DNA of 52,028 bases from Clostridium_I sp047718555 (lineage in GTDB: Bacteria > Bacillota > Clostridia > Clostridiales > Clostridiaceae), in contig NZ_JBDNRK010000027.1 in assembly GCF_047718555.1 (NCBI RefSeq), positions 1-52,028 of the forward strand. Reading direction: 5' to 3'. Position numbers and translations under genes: made by a program. The notes under the pieces are model-generated. The model was not told the origin of the DNA. It searched no databases and saw only the letters and a list, made by a program, of their open reading frames with translations. Of the stretch, positions 9,183 to 18,137 are shown one piece after another; position 1 is the first letter of the stretch; each line of letters opens with the position of its first letter.

Positions 9183-10643
9183 TTAAACAAAATTCCATAC
9201 AGGACTGTTTATTGTTAAATCAATCTCTTTAGCAAAATTTAGAGATCCTACATAACCGCTTAGTGCATGTTTTCTTTCATGATTATGATCACAAAATGCT
9301 ATACCTAATTTATAAGCCAGTGGTCTTTCTTTAACACCACCTACTAGTATATCTGCACCCTGCTCTAAAATAAATTTTTCTAATTCATAAGGATTTGCAT
9401 CGTCTAATATTACAGTACCTTCATTAGTAATACTTTTTATTATTTCATAATCATCTTTTTTACCTGTTTGCGTTCCTACCATTACTGTTTCCATACCTAG
9501 ATTTCTAAATTGCTTTATTAGGGATATTGCCTTAAAAGCACCACCAACAAATATAGCAGCTCTTTTTCCCTTTAATCTATCTCTATAATAATCCAGTTCA
9601 TTTTCAATTTTACTTTCTTCATCTAAAACAAACTGTTTTGCTTTCTTAATCTTATCTTCAGTACCTAAAATATCTGCTATTTTAAGTAATGAATTCTTTG
9701 TATCCTCAACTCCATAGAAACTTACCTTAATATAAGGTATTCCAAATTTTTCTTCCATCATCTTTGCCAAATACATCATAGATCCGGCACATTGAACTAT
9801 ATTAAGTTTAGCTTTTGGCGCATTCATTATTTCATCATAACTGCTATCTCCAGTTAATTTAGCCACAACATCTATACCAAACTTTTTCAAATAATTAGTT
9901 ACAATCCATATTTCTCCAGCCAAATTAAAATCACCCAAGAAATTTATTCCATCAATCTTTTCGTCTGTAGTTTTGTCACCCATAAGCTTCATTAAAGCAT
10001 CACAAGCTGCTTTATATCCAGTAGATTTACTTCCTGCAAAACCAGGAGATTTAACCGGTATTACTCTTATACCGTATTTTATTTCCGCTGCCTTACACAC
10101 TGCATCAGTATCATCACCTATAACTCCTACAATACAAGTGGAGTAAACAAAAATTACTTTTGGATGATGTGCTTCTACTATTTCATCAATAGCTGCTGTT
10201 AATTTCTTCTCTCCTCCAAATATAACATCCTTTTCTCTTAAATCTGTAGAAAAACTGTTTCTGTATACTTCTTCTCCGCTGCTTAGACTTCCTCTTATGT
10301 CCCAAGTGTAGCTAGCACAACCAATAGGTCCATGTACCAAATGGTAGGCATCAGTTATTGGATTTAGAACAACTCTGGCTCCACAGTACACACAAGCTCT
10401 TTGACTTACAGAACCTGATACACTAGCTGAATCACATTTGAATTCTCCCTCACCACATCCGCCTTCACTTTTTTTATTGTAATAAACGGATTCTTCTCTT
10501 TGTTCTATTACCTCTAATTTTTTTTTTTGAACTACAGGTTTATACTTAACTTCATCACTCACATTCTCATTCTTATCCACTAATTCCAAACAATCATCGA
10601 TTGTTGAATCATCATAACAAAAATCTTTTTTTCTATTTTCCAT
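9183..10643 (-). CDS. nifE: nitrogenase cofactor scaffold protein NifE
   Basis: A 486-residue scaffold subunit that with NifN matures NifB-co to FeMo-co. It keeps the NifE cysteine frame: QRACVYCGAR, GPIGCASY and YSTCIVGVIGDD, with QCAGSMMY in the cofactor pocket and ERKHALSGYVG near the end. The first 80 or so residues are charged and cysteine-containing, about 45 residues longer than the Azotobacter protein. The start follows GGAGGTG. It lies 22 bases before nifN-B and is separated from nifK by a 225-base gap with a strong stem-loop, which may lower its expression relative to the structural genes. Confidence 0.95.
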   Translation of the reverse strand: MENRKKDFCYDDSTIDDCLELVDKNENVSDEVKYKPVVQKKKLEVIEQREESVYYNKKSEGGCGEGEFKCDSASVSGSVSQRACVYCGARVVLNPITDAYHLVHGPIGCASYTWDIRGSLSSGEEVYRNSFSTDLREKDVIFGGEKKLTAAIDEIVEAHHPKVIFVYSTCIVGVIGDDTDAVCKAAEIKYGIRVIPVKSPGFAGSKSTGYKAACDALMKLMGDKTTDEKIDGINFLGDFNLAGEIWIVTNYLKKFGIDVVAKLTGDSSYDEIMNAPKAKLNIVQCAGSMMYLAKMMEEKFGIPYIKVSFYGVEDTKNSLLKIADILGTEDKIKKAKQFVLDEESKIENELDYYRDRLKGKRAAIFVGGAFKAISLIKQFRNLGMETVMVGTQTGKKDDYEIIKSITNEGTVILDDANPYELEKFILEQGADILVGGVKERPLAYKLGIAFCDHNHERKHALSGYVGSLNFAKEIDLTINSPVWNFV

Positions 10644-10710
10644 AATAATTGCACCTCCAAAATTTTAATCATTATAACATTACCCTATAAAATTACCTAT
10701 ATTAAAATTT

Positions 10711-10742
10711 GATTCAGGATGATTATAGTATCATCCTGAATC
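10711..10742. other. nifK-nifE intercistronic stem-loop
   Basis: A perfect 13-bp inverted repeat, GATTCAGGATGAT and its complement, with a 6-base loop. Only a weak T-run follows on the minus strand. It probably acts as partial terminator or mRNA-stabilising end after nifHDK, allowing high structural-protein and lower assembly-protein expression. This is an inference from position. Confidence 0.65.
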
Positions 10743-10868
10743 TATGGGGCATTTATCAATATATAGCCTCTGCCAATTTTTTATAAAAGTAATTGGGCAA
10801 ATTATATTTTTATCAAAATACAATCTTTACTTAAAGAGATTAGCAGCAGGCCCGTAAATAGCTAAAAA

Positions 10869-12245
10869 TTATCTTACTACTTCAAAGTCTTCTTCTGCAC
10901 ATTCTCTTTCAATTTTGTCAAGTATAACATTAGTTATGTCTTCTATTAAACGCATTGCGCCTTTGTAGCCAACCTTTGGATTGTAATAGTGTCCATATCT
11001 ATCCATTATTGGGAAACCAAATCTAACAAATGGAATATTTTCTTCTCTTGCAATGAATTTTCCATAAGTGTTTGATATCAATAGATCAACACCTTCATTT
11101 TTTATCCATTGGTGTATGTCAAAGAAGTCACCTTCAGCTTTAACTTTACTTCCTTCTATGCCAGCTTCTTCAAGCATAGCATTGATTTCTTTTCCAAATT
11201 TAGCACCAGGAGTACCAGTAACTACATACTTTGGTATAGCTCCTAATTCTATTATAAATTTGCTAAGTGCAATTATTTCATCAGGGTCACCAATTAATGC
11301 AACCTTTTTACCTTGAAGATACTGTTGGCTATCGATCATTAAGTCGATCAATTGACCTCTTTCTTCTTCTATTGATGCTGGTATTTCCTTACCTGTTGCT
11401 TCAGTTAAAGCCATTAACAATTCATCTGTAGCAGCCACACCAATAGGAGTCTTCAATGTTTTAAATGGAACTTTGCACTTCTTTTCTAATTCCTTTGCAC
11501 CTAATTCTGAAGCATAACTTCCAAGTGCAAAAGTAATATCTGCATTTCCTGAATCAGCTATATCTTCACGCTTTGTTCCACCCTCTGGATACATTTTGAA
11601 TTCACCTGTAGTTGGACCATCTAATACTCCACTAGTATCTGGGAACATTGTATAAGGAGCCCCTACAACTTCAAATAATCTCTTTATTTCTCTCATGTCA
11701 GCTGGACCAACAAATCCAGGAATTATATTTATTTTGCCATTCTTTTTATCAGTATTTTCAGCTAAATATTTAACTATACCCTGTACCATGTTAGCAAATC
11801 CAGTAATGTGTGATCCAACATAACTTGGTGTGTTTGTATGAATAACTAATTTACCTTCTGGTATACTACCTGCATCCTCCATTTGGCTGATATAAGTAGG
11901 CAAGTCATCGCCTAATGTTTCTGATAGACAAGTTGTGTGAACAGCTATTATATCTGGATCGTACATTGCAAATATATTTTTAACAGCTGTCTTTATATTT
12001 GAACCACCACCAAATACGCTGGCACCTTCAGTAAATGAACTTGTAGTAGCCATTGCTGGTTCTTTAAAATGTCTTGAAAGAACTGTTCTGTGGTATGAAC
12101 AACAACCTTGTGAACCATGGCTGTGAGGAAGACAATTGTGAATACCTAGTGCTGCGTACATTGCCCCTACTGGTTGACAAGTTTTAGCTGGATTAATTCT
12201 TAATGCTTTTCTATCTACTACTTCTTTTGATGTTGCATCTAACAT
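10869..12245 (-). CDS. nifK: molybdenum-iron protein beta chain
   Basis: A 458-residue beta subunit of dinitrogenase; with NifD it forms the alpha2-beta2 protein that reduces N2. P-cluster cysteines lie in AKTCQPVG, GSQGCCSYH and HTTCLSETLGDD. It lacks the roughly 50-residue N-terminal arm of proteobacterial NifK, as expected for clostridia. Its ATG overlaps the nifD stop by one base (TAATG), implying translational coupling and equal subunit supply. The sequence closely matches what I recall of the C. pasteurianum protein. Confidence 0.97.
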   Translation of the reverse strand: MLDATSKEVVDRKALRINPAKTCQPVGAMYAALGIHNCLPHSHGSQGCCSYHRTVLSRHFKEPAMATTSSFTEGASVFGGGSNIKTAVKNIFAMYDPDIIAVHTTCLSETLGDDLPTYISQMEDAGSIPEGKLVIHTNTPSYVGSHITGFANMVQGIVKYLAENTDKKNGKINIIPGFVGPADMREIKRLFEVVGAPYTMFPDTSGVLDGPTTGEFKMYPEGGTKREDIADSGNADITFALGSYASELGAKELEKKCKVPFKTLKTPIGVAATDELLMALTEATGKEIPASIEEERGQLIDLMIDSQQYLQGKKVALIGDPDEIIALSKFIIELGAIPKYVVTGTPGAKFGKEINAMLEEAGIEGSKVKAEGDFFDIHQWIKNEGVDLLISNTYGKFIAREENIPFVRFGFPIMDRYGHYYNPKVGYKGAMRLIEDITNVILDKIERECAEEDFEVVR

Positions 12246-13852
12246 TATACTTCCCCTCCTACAACAACTTTACTTTTTGCTGAAGCATCTTTTTTCCAAG
12301 GTGGTGTTATCATTTTCCATGCTGGTGTATAAATACCATTAACAAGTTCATGTCCAAAATTAACTACTCCTCTGAATCCTGCATATGGACCATTGTAATC
12401 ATAAGAATGAAGTTGTTTTGATAATATTCCACCCTTTTGGATAACATATTTTTCTTTTACTCCTGCAAAGAACATATCTGGGTGTAATTTTTCTATTACT
12501 GTTTCCATGTCGTGATGGTTCATATCATCTATTAATACAGTACCATCATGCATTTCTTTCATCATTCCGCCATAAGCAGATAATGGAACGCCTGCTTTTT
12601 TAAGCTCTTCTACTTTATCTTCTGGAATTACAACACGATATTTCTTATCATCTGGAGTAACAGTTATTTCAGGAATATTTTTACTATCTGCATCAATTTT
12701 GATAGTTGGTATAACTTCTCTTCCTTCATAGTCGTCACGGTGAGCAAATTCGAATCCAGCTACTAAGCTGTCTACACCAAAGCTCTTAAGCATATTCATA
12801 TATGTGTGAGATCTTGATCCTCCAACATATAAACAAGCTGTTTTTCCATTAAGTTTCTCTTTGAAATAATCTAAATCATCTTGAATTTCAGCAATTTCTT
12901 CTGCTATAACTTCTTCAGTTCTCTTAGTAAGTTCTGGATCATCAAAACATTTAGCCATATCTCTAAGTGTTTCAACTATTCCATCTACACCTATGAAATT
13001 ACATTTGATCCATGGAATACCATACTTAGTTTCCATCATTTCAGCAATGTAGTTTATAGATCTGTGACATTGTACCAAGTTTAAATCTGCCTTGTCAGCA
13101 TTTTGAACTTTCTCATAACTACCATCACCAGTTAGAGTTGCGTTAACAGTATACCCTATTTTTTCAAGGATTCTATCCATTTCCCAAGCATCTCCACCGA
13201 TGTTGTATTCTCCTAAAATATTTATAGAGAACTTCTTCTTTTCCTTGTTTCCTTTTCCAATCACTTCACTCATAACAGTATTATTTGCTATATGGTGACC
13301 TGCTGATTGAGATACACCTTTGTAACCTTCACAGCTGAAAGCATGAACTGGAATTCCAAGTTCTTTACTTGTTGTTGAAGCAACTGCAAGTATATCGTCA
13401 CCGATAAGACCAACTGGACATGTTGCATATACACCGATAGCTGCTGGATGGAACATTTCATAAGCCTCATGTATAGCCTCTGTTAATTTGTTAGTTCCTC
13501 CGAAAACTATATCGCTTTCCTGCATATCAGTAGAGAATACATATTCGTTAAAGTTTAAGCCATCTCCGTTTTCTGGTCTTGACTTAAATCTTCTTCCACC
13601 CCAAGTGTAGAAAGAACAACCTATAGGTCCATGTGTTATATGAACCATATCTTTTATAGGTCCCATAACAACACCTTTACAGCCTGCGTAAGCACATCCT
13701 CTAGCTGTAATTATTCCTGGTATTGTTCTTGTGTTAGCAACTATTTCAGGATTTGGTGCTTCTTCAGTTTTTATAACAATGTGACCACTTCTGCTTCTTT
13801 TAGTTTTAGGTATATATTTTTCTAAAATCTCGTCTTTTAAATTTTCGCTCAC
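12245..13852 (-). CDS. nifD: molybdenum-iron protein alpha chain
   Basis: A 535-residue alpha subunit that holds FeMo-cofactor. P-cluster ligands are in TARGCAYAGC, GPIGCSFYTW and YATCPVGLIGDD. The cofactor cysteine is in QCHRSINYI and the cofactor histidine in LHSYDYNGPYAGF. Around residues 380-430 it carries the clostridial insertion (rich in K, E, D and P) not found in Azotobacter NifD. I start it at the second GTG (MSENLKDEI) because AGGGGTGA lies eight bases upstream and the C. pasteurianum protein begins the same way. Cofactor loop sequence is GGSRSH, the Mo type, in contrast to the vnfD gene in this window. Confidence 0.97.
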   Translation of the reverse strand: MSENLKDEILEKYIPKTKRSRSGHIVIKTEEAPNPEIVANTRTIPGIITARGCAYAGCKGVVMGPIKDMVHITHGPIGCSFYTWGGRRFKSRPENGDGLNFNEYVFSTDMQESDIVFGGTNKLTEAIHEAYEMFHPAAIGVYATCPVGLIGDDILAVASTTSKELGIPVHAFSCEGYKGVSQSAGHHIANNTVMSEVIGKGNKEKKKFSINILGEYNIGGDAWEMDRILEKIGYTVNATLTGDGSYEKVQNADKADLNLVQCHRSINYIAEMMETKYGIPWIKCNFIGVDGIVETLRDMAKCFDDPELTKRTEEVIAEEIAEIQDDLDYFKEKLNGKTACLYVGGSRSHTYMNMLKSFGVDSLVAGFEFAHRDDYEGREVIPTIKIDADSKNIPEITVTPDDKKYRVVIPEDKVEELKKAGVPLSAYGGMMKEMHDGTVLIDDMNHHDMETVIEKLHPDMFFAGVKEKYVIQKGGILSKQLHSYDYNGPYAGFRGVVNFGHELVNGIYTPAWKMITPPWKKDASAKSKVVVGGEV

Positions 13853-13894
13853 GAAATTCACCCCTCATTATAATTAAATAAATTTGTTTTAGAA

Positions 13895-14716
13895 TTATAG
13901 ATCCATAAGACCATATTGCATTAATATTTCTTCAAGTCTTTCTTGAGTCATTGGTTTTGGTATAACAAATAATTTGTTTTCATCTACTTTTCTTGCTAAT
14001 TCTCTGTATTCTTCAGCCTGATCACAAGTAGGATCAAATTCTATAACAGTTTTCTTGTTTATCTCAGCTTTTGTTACCATTGGGCTTCTTGGTACGAAAT
14101 GTATTAATTGACTTCCAAGTTCTTTAGCAAATGCATCAAGTAGTTCATATTCATTTGCAACCTTTCTGCTGTTACAGATGATACCACCTAATCTAACTCC
14201 ACCGCTCTTAGCATATTTTTGGATACCTTTTGAAATGTTGTTAGCAGCATATAGAGCCATCATTTCTCCACTTGCTACTATGTATATTTCTTGAGCTTTT
14301 CCTTCTCTTATTGGCATTGCGAATCCACCACAAACAACGTCTCCAAGTACATCGTAGAATACGTAATCTAAATCATCAGTATAAGCTCCAAGTTGTTCTA
14401 GCATATTTATTGAAGTTATTATTCCTCTTCCTGCACATCCAACTCCTGGTTCTGGACCGCCTGATTCAACGCATCTGATTCCACCATATCCATCTTTTAA
14501 TATGGAATCTAATTCTACGTCTTCTCCTTCTTCTCTTAATGTATCAAGAACTGATTTTTGAGCTAGTCCTCCTAAAAGTAATCTTGTTGAATCTGCTTTA
14601 GGATCACAACCAACTACCATGATCTTCTTACCCATTGCATGAAGACCTGATGTTAAATTTTGTGTTGTAGTTGATTTACCAATTCCACCTTTTCCATAAA
14701 TAGCTACCTGTCTCAT
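13895..14716 (-). CDS. nifH: nitrogenase iron protein, copy A (nif operon)
   Basis: A 273-residue homodimeric reductase that passes electrons to NifDK with ATP hydrolysis. The Walker A is GKGGIGKS; the shared [4Fe-4S] cluster ligands are the cysteines in GCAGRGI and DVVCGGFAMP; the latter region also has the arginine (GRGI) targeted in species that ADP-ribosylate NifH. It lies 42 bases upstream of nifD with no nifI genes between. The gene is almost identical to the nifH in the vnf operon (one residue difference, Q/E near the C-terminus) and shares a long identical core with copy B. Confidence 0.97.
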   Translation of the reverse strand: MRQVAIYGKGGIGKSTTTQNLTSGLHAMGKKIMVVGCDPKADSTRLLLGGLAQKSVLDTLREEGEDVELDSILKDGYGGIRCVESGGPEPGVGCAGRGIITSINMLEQLGAYTDDLDYVFYDVLGDVVCGGFAMPIREGKAQEIYIVASGEMMALYAANNISKGIQKYAKSGGVRLGGIICNSRKVANEYELLDAFAKELGSQLIHFVPRSPMVTKAEINKKTVIEFDPTCDQAEEYRELARKVDENKLFVIPKPMTQERLEEILMQYGLMDL

Positions 14717-15193
14717 TTAAACATTCCTCCTAAAAATTAAAAATAAATTTAGTTTTGCTTTGTATTTTGTGCTCAAAACTTATGTTGTTTTTTAGCTTAA
14801 TGAAAATATATCACAATATAATAATTAACACAATAGAAAATTTGATAATTTCGCAAAGTTTTTTTATCTTTTTTATCAAAAGCTTAATGAAAACGATATT
14901 TCGATTAAATTTTATCAAACATACAATAAATTTACCTGTTAACAATATTATCATTTTAGCAATTCATAAATACAATTCAATAAAATTTATACTATATTTA
15001 ATGATAAATCCATATTTTCATTTATTCACAAAAGTATTGATAACTTATTGTAAAGTATATATTTTTTAATATTGATAATATAATATTAAAAAATATTATA
15101 TTATCAAGAGGTTATTTGAAAAGGAATAAATATTTATCCTTAAGATAGCATCTTTTATAAGCTTAAAATTTATTTGTTCAATATTTTTTTATA
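14717..15193. other. upstream region of nifH copy A
   Basis: About 475 very AT-rich bases between nifH A and the terminator of nifH B. It must hold the nif operon promoter. The best match on the minus strand is TTGTGT (14828-14833), 17 bases, TATATT (14805-14810), leaving a leader of about 80 bases. No sigma-54 GG-GC element was seen. Plus-strand ORFs here are low-complexity and not believable. Confidence 0.4.
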
Positions 15194-15228
15194 AAATAAA
15201 AGGACAACTTTAAGTTATCCTTTTATTT
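15194..15228 (-). terminator. terminator of nifH copy B
   Basis: AAAAGGATAACTT and AAGTTGTCCTTTT on the minus strand form a stem with one mismatch, followed by TTTTATTTTAT. It lies 70 bases past the nifH B stop and makes that gene a separate transcript. Confidence 0.75.
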
Positions 15229-15300
15229 ATGGAAAAATTTTATATTAATGATTTATCATCAGAATGTTTATATGGTAACTATTTATACGAATTTCCTCTA

Positions 15301-16119
15301 CTAGTCAATAAGACCGTGTTCCATTAATATTTGCTCTAATTTTTCTTGAGTCATTGGCTTTGGTATAACAAACATATCATTTTCGTCTACTTTTCTTGCC
15401 AATTCTCTGTATTCATCAGCCTGAGCACAAGTAGGATCAAATTCAATAACTGTTTTCTTATTTATCTCAGCCTTTGTTACTGATGGACTTCTTGGTACAA
15501 AATGTATTAATTGGCTTCCAAGTTCTTTAGCAAATGCATCAAGTAGTTCATATTCATTTGCAACCTTTCTGCTGTTACAGATGATACCACCTAATCTAAC
15601 TCCACCGCTCTTAGCATATTTTTGGATACCTTTTGAAATGTTGTTAGCAGCATATAGAGCCATCATTTCTCCACTTGCTACTATGTATATTTCTTGAGCT
15701 TTTCCTTCTCTTATTGGCATTGCGAATCCACCACAAACAACGTCTCCAAGTACATCGTAGAATACGTAATCTAAATCATCAGTATAAGCTCCAAGTTGTT
15801 CTAGCATATTTATTGAAGTTATTATTCCTCTTCCTGCACATCCAACTCCTGGTTCTGGACCACCTGATTCAACACATCTAATTCCAGAGTATCCAGTTTT
15901 CAATATTGAATCTAGTTCAACATCTTCCCCTTCTTCTCTTAATGTATCGAGAACTGTCTTTTGTGCAAGGCCACCTAAAAGCAGTCTTGTTGAATCTGCC
16001 TTTGGATCACAACCTACCACCATTATTTTTTTACCTCTTTCAACTAAACCTGCTGTAAGATTTTGTGTAGTAGTTGATTTCCCAATTCCACCTTTTCCGT
16101 AGATAGCTAGCTGTCTCAT
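15301..16119 (-). CDS. nifH: nitrogenase iron protein, copy B (separate transcript)
   Basis: A 272-residue NifH paralogue with all functional motifs (GKGGIGKS, GCAGRGI, VVCGGFAMP). It differs from copy A mainly near both ends, for example AGLVERGKK in place of SGLHAMGKK, and KTGYSG in place of KDGYGG. The central 347 bases are identical to copy A. It has its own near-consensus promoter and terminator, so it is transcribed alone. Extra nifH genes are known in C. pasteurianum. It may boost Fe protein supply or be used under a different condition; it is divergent from the regulator at 16717. Confidence 0.95.
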   Translation of the reverse strand: MRQLAIYGKGGIGKSTTTQNLTAGLVERGKKIMVVGCDPKADSTRLLLGGLAQKTVLDTLREEGEDVELDSILKTGYSGIRCVESGGPEPGVGCAGRGIITSINMLEQLGAYTDDLDYVFYDVLGDVVCGGFAMPIREGKAQEIYIVASGEMMALYAANNISKGIQKYAKSGGVRLGGIICNSRKVANEYELLDAFAKELGSQLIHFVPRSPSVTKAEINKKTVIEFDPTCAQADEYRELARKVDENDMFVIPKPMTQEKLEQILMEHGLID

Positions 16120-16716
16120 TTAATATTCCTCCTTTAAATTACACAAACCCGGTTGTCGCTAAACGCAATAACTATTCTTCATATAATTATTTAATTATTT
16201 TATACTTCTTTTTTATTATATGTAATCTTTTAACAAAAGTCAATAAATTTAGCATATTTTCTATCAAATTATTAATTATTTGAATTATAACCTATTAATA
16301 TATTAATAACCATTTCTTAATATTAAAAACAATTTTTATTTCAATGTAAAAAAGGATGTACAAAACTTATATTTTATAACACCCTTTTAATCTTTCAATT
16401 ATATATTAATTAGCTTGCAGCTGTGAATTAAGCATTTTATTTACACCATCAGTTAAATTATACGTGAAGAAATTTTTATAGAAATCTTTAGTTAAATCAC
16501 ATTCAATAAATTATTCTATAGTAACAATTTATTGAATGTTAAGTTGTTAATTTCTTTAACTTTCTTATTACATTATAATATTATTCTATATAAAACTATA
16601 TGAAATGTATGTTATAATGATTTATAATTATACTATATAATAGTTAGTTCAATAAAACTATTTATTAGAAAGATTATTATAAATAGATAAAATGATCATG
16701 GAAGGAAATGTGATAT
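16120..16716. other. divergent region between nifH B and the first regulator
   Basis: About 600 AT-rich bases. It contains the nifH B promoter (16215-16243), an imperfect 8-bp leader hairpin just before the nifH B start (about 16146-16166), and a perfect 14-bp inverted repeat (ACATTCAATAAATT at 16499-16512 with its complement at 16526-16539) about 180 bases upstream of the regulator. The latter could be an operator or attenuator of the regulator gene. Confidence 0.5.
16215..16243 (-). promoter_or_regulatory. promoter of nifH copy B
   Basis: On the minus strand TTGACT is followed after exactly 17 bases by TATAAT, giving a leader of about 90 bases before nifH B. Confidence 0.75.
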
Positions 16717-17688
16717 ATGGATATAGATACAGCGCTTACACCCCAAGAGGTTGCGGATATATTAAAAATTTCAAAGAGTACTGTATATGATTTAATAAAA
16801 AAAAATGCAATAAACTCATATAGAGTAGGAAAAAAAGTTCGTGTGGATTTAAAAGATGTAGAGGCTTATAAAAACAAAACAAAAAATATAAAAACTCCTG
16901 CTGCATATTTTTCAAACTCTTCTATGTTAATATCTCCGGCATTGTCTGATGCAATGTCACAAAATGATGAACCTACAGATGAATACAGTTTTGTTATATC
17001 TGGTCAGGATCCTATCCTAGATATTTTATGTAGATATCTTGAATTTTACCCTACTGGAAAACGTGTTTTAAGATCCTATGAAGGAAGTTATAATGGTATA
17101 TATGAATTGTATTGTGGAAAAGTTCAGGTAGCAACAGCACATATGTGGTATGGAAAAACCGGTGAATATAATGTTCCTTATATCGAGAGAATGCTCCCTG
17201 GAGTTTCAGCTGTTATAATACGATTGGTAGGAAGAACACAAGGTTTTTATGTTGCAAATGGAAACCCTAAAGGAATAAAAGATTGGAAGGATTTTTCACG
17301 ATCAGACATTACTATTATAAATCGCGAAAAGGGCAGTGGTGCTAGGATATTATTAGATGAAAATTTGCGAAAGATGAATATTTTAGGAAAAAATATAAAT
17401 GGATACAAGCATGAATGTATTTCCCATTTAGCAGTTGCCAGCACAGTTGCTCGTGGTGATGCAGATTTAGGTATCGGCAACGAAAAAGCTTCTTCCCAAG
17501 TTAAAGGAATTGATTTTATCCCAATACAGAAAGAAAAATATGATTTGATTATAAAAAAAGAGGATATGAATCACCCTACAGTAAAAGCTATTCTTGATAT
17601 CCTTAACTCAAAAGAATTCAAAACGGAAATATTAGGTATAGGTGGATATGATATCAGCGAAATGGGCAAAATTATAGCAGAAACCTAG
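16717..17688 (+). CDS. one-component regulator: excisionase-type HTH plus PBP-like sensor (copy 1)
   Basis: A 323-residue cytosolic regulator. Residues 5-55 are an excisionase/MerR-like helix-turn-helix (ALTPQEVADILKISKSTVYDLIKK). Residues about 90-315 resemble a periplasmic binding protein without signal peptide (PBP_like, COG1910-type), with INREKGSGARILLDE and SHLAVASTVARGDADLG. In this family the domain is thought to bind molybdate-like oxyanions. It is divergent from nifH B and convergent with a ferredoxin gene. A paralogue lies upstream of vnfH, so this copy may control the molybdenum system; that assignment is inferred. The start follows GGAAGGAAATGTGAT. Confidence 0.85.
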   Translation: MDIDTALTPQEVADILKISKSTVYDLIKKNAINSYRVGKKVRVDLKDVEAYKNKTKNIKTPAAYFSNSSMLISPALSDAMSQNDEPTDEYSFVISGQDPILDILCRYLEFYPTGKRVLRSYEGSYNGIYELYCGKVQVATAHMWYGKTGEYNVPYIERMLPGVSAVIIRLVGRTQGFYVANGNPKGIKDWKDFSRSDITIINREKGSGARILLDENLRKMNILGKNINGYKHECISHLAVASTVARGDADLGIGNEKASSQVKGIDFIPIQKEKYDLIIKKEDMNHPTVKAILDILNSKEFKTEILGIGGYDISEMGKIIAET

Positions 17689-17693
17689 AATGC

Positions 17694-17720
17694 GAAGGAC
17701 AATTTTTAATCTTGTCCTTC
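17694..17720. terminator. bidirectional terminator between regulator 1 and ferredoxin 1
   Basis: GAAGGACAA pairs perfectly with TTGTCCTTC; T-rich sequence follows on the plus strand. It lies between the convergent regulator and ferredoxin genes. Confidence 0.75.
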
Positions 17721-17733
17721 ATTTCTTATATTT

Positions 17734-18054
17734 TTATTTTGAAAGAAGTCTTTCTATTTTCTTTCCACTTTTTAAATGAGTCTTTATAATTTCCTCCACA
17801 TCCTCTACTTTGATTCCGCTGTACCAAGTACCCTCTGGATATATGACCATGTTAGGTCCTTTATTAGTTATTCCATTTCTAAAACATCCACAACTGGATA
17901 CTAATACTTCATCGGACATGCCATATTCATTTATCAATTCATCAAATTTGGAAATTATATCTTCTGATCCCTTTTGATAACATACTCCATCCTGAATTTT
18001 ATTACACTTAGTACCATTACAGATAAGAACATGATATTTAGGTTTTCTTCGCAT
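17734..18054 (-). CDS. thioredoxin-like [2Fe-2S] ferredoxin, divergent copy
   Basis: A 106-residue paralogue of the C. pasteurianum-type [2Fe-2S] ferredoxin at 29943. The fold pattern (CNGTKCNK..GVCYQKG..GPNMVIYPEGTWYSG..VEEII) is kept. Cysteines are at 12, 17, 25, 55 and 57. The position equal to Cys60 of the standard protein is glycine (CGCFRNG instead of GCFGIC), while a new cysteine sits two residues before the other conserved one. Cluster ligation must therefore differ or the cluster may be lost. It lies downstream of the FecCD permease in the same direction (83 bases) and is convergent with regulator 1. Confidence 0.85.
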   Translation of the reverse strand: MRRKPKYHVLICNGTKCNKIQDGVCYQKGSEDIISKFDELINEYGMSDEVLVSSCGCFRNGITNKGPNMVIYPEGTWYSGIKVEDVEEIIKTHLKSGKKIERLLSK

Positions 18055-18137
18055 TATTAAATACTCCTATCCTTATATAAATTTATCTTATGACTATCCA
18101 CTGTAACAATCCCACTCAGTAAGATTCATTGATAATT

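Noticed and set aside
14755..15069. 104-codon plus-strand ORF upstream of nifH A
   Set aside because: Low-complexity I/N/F/L sequence in a promoter region of extreme AT content, no ribosome site.
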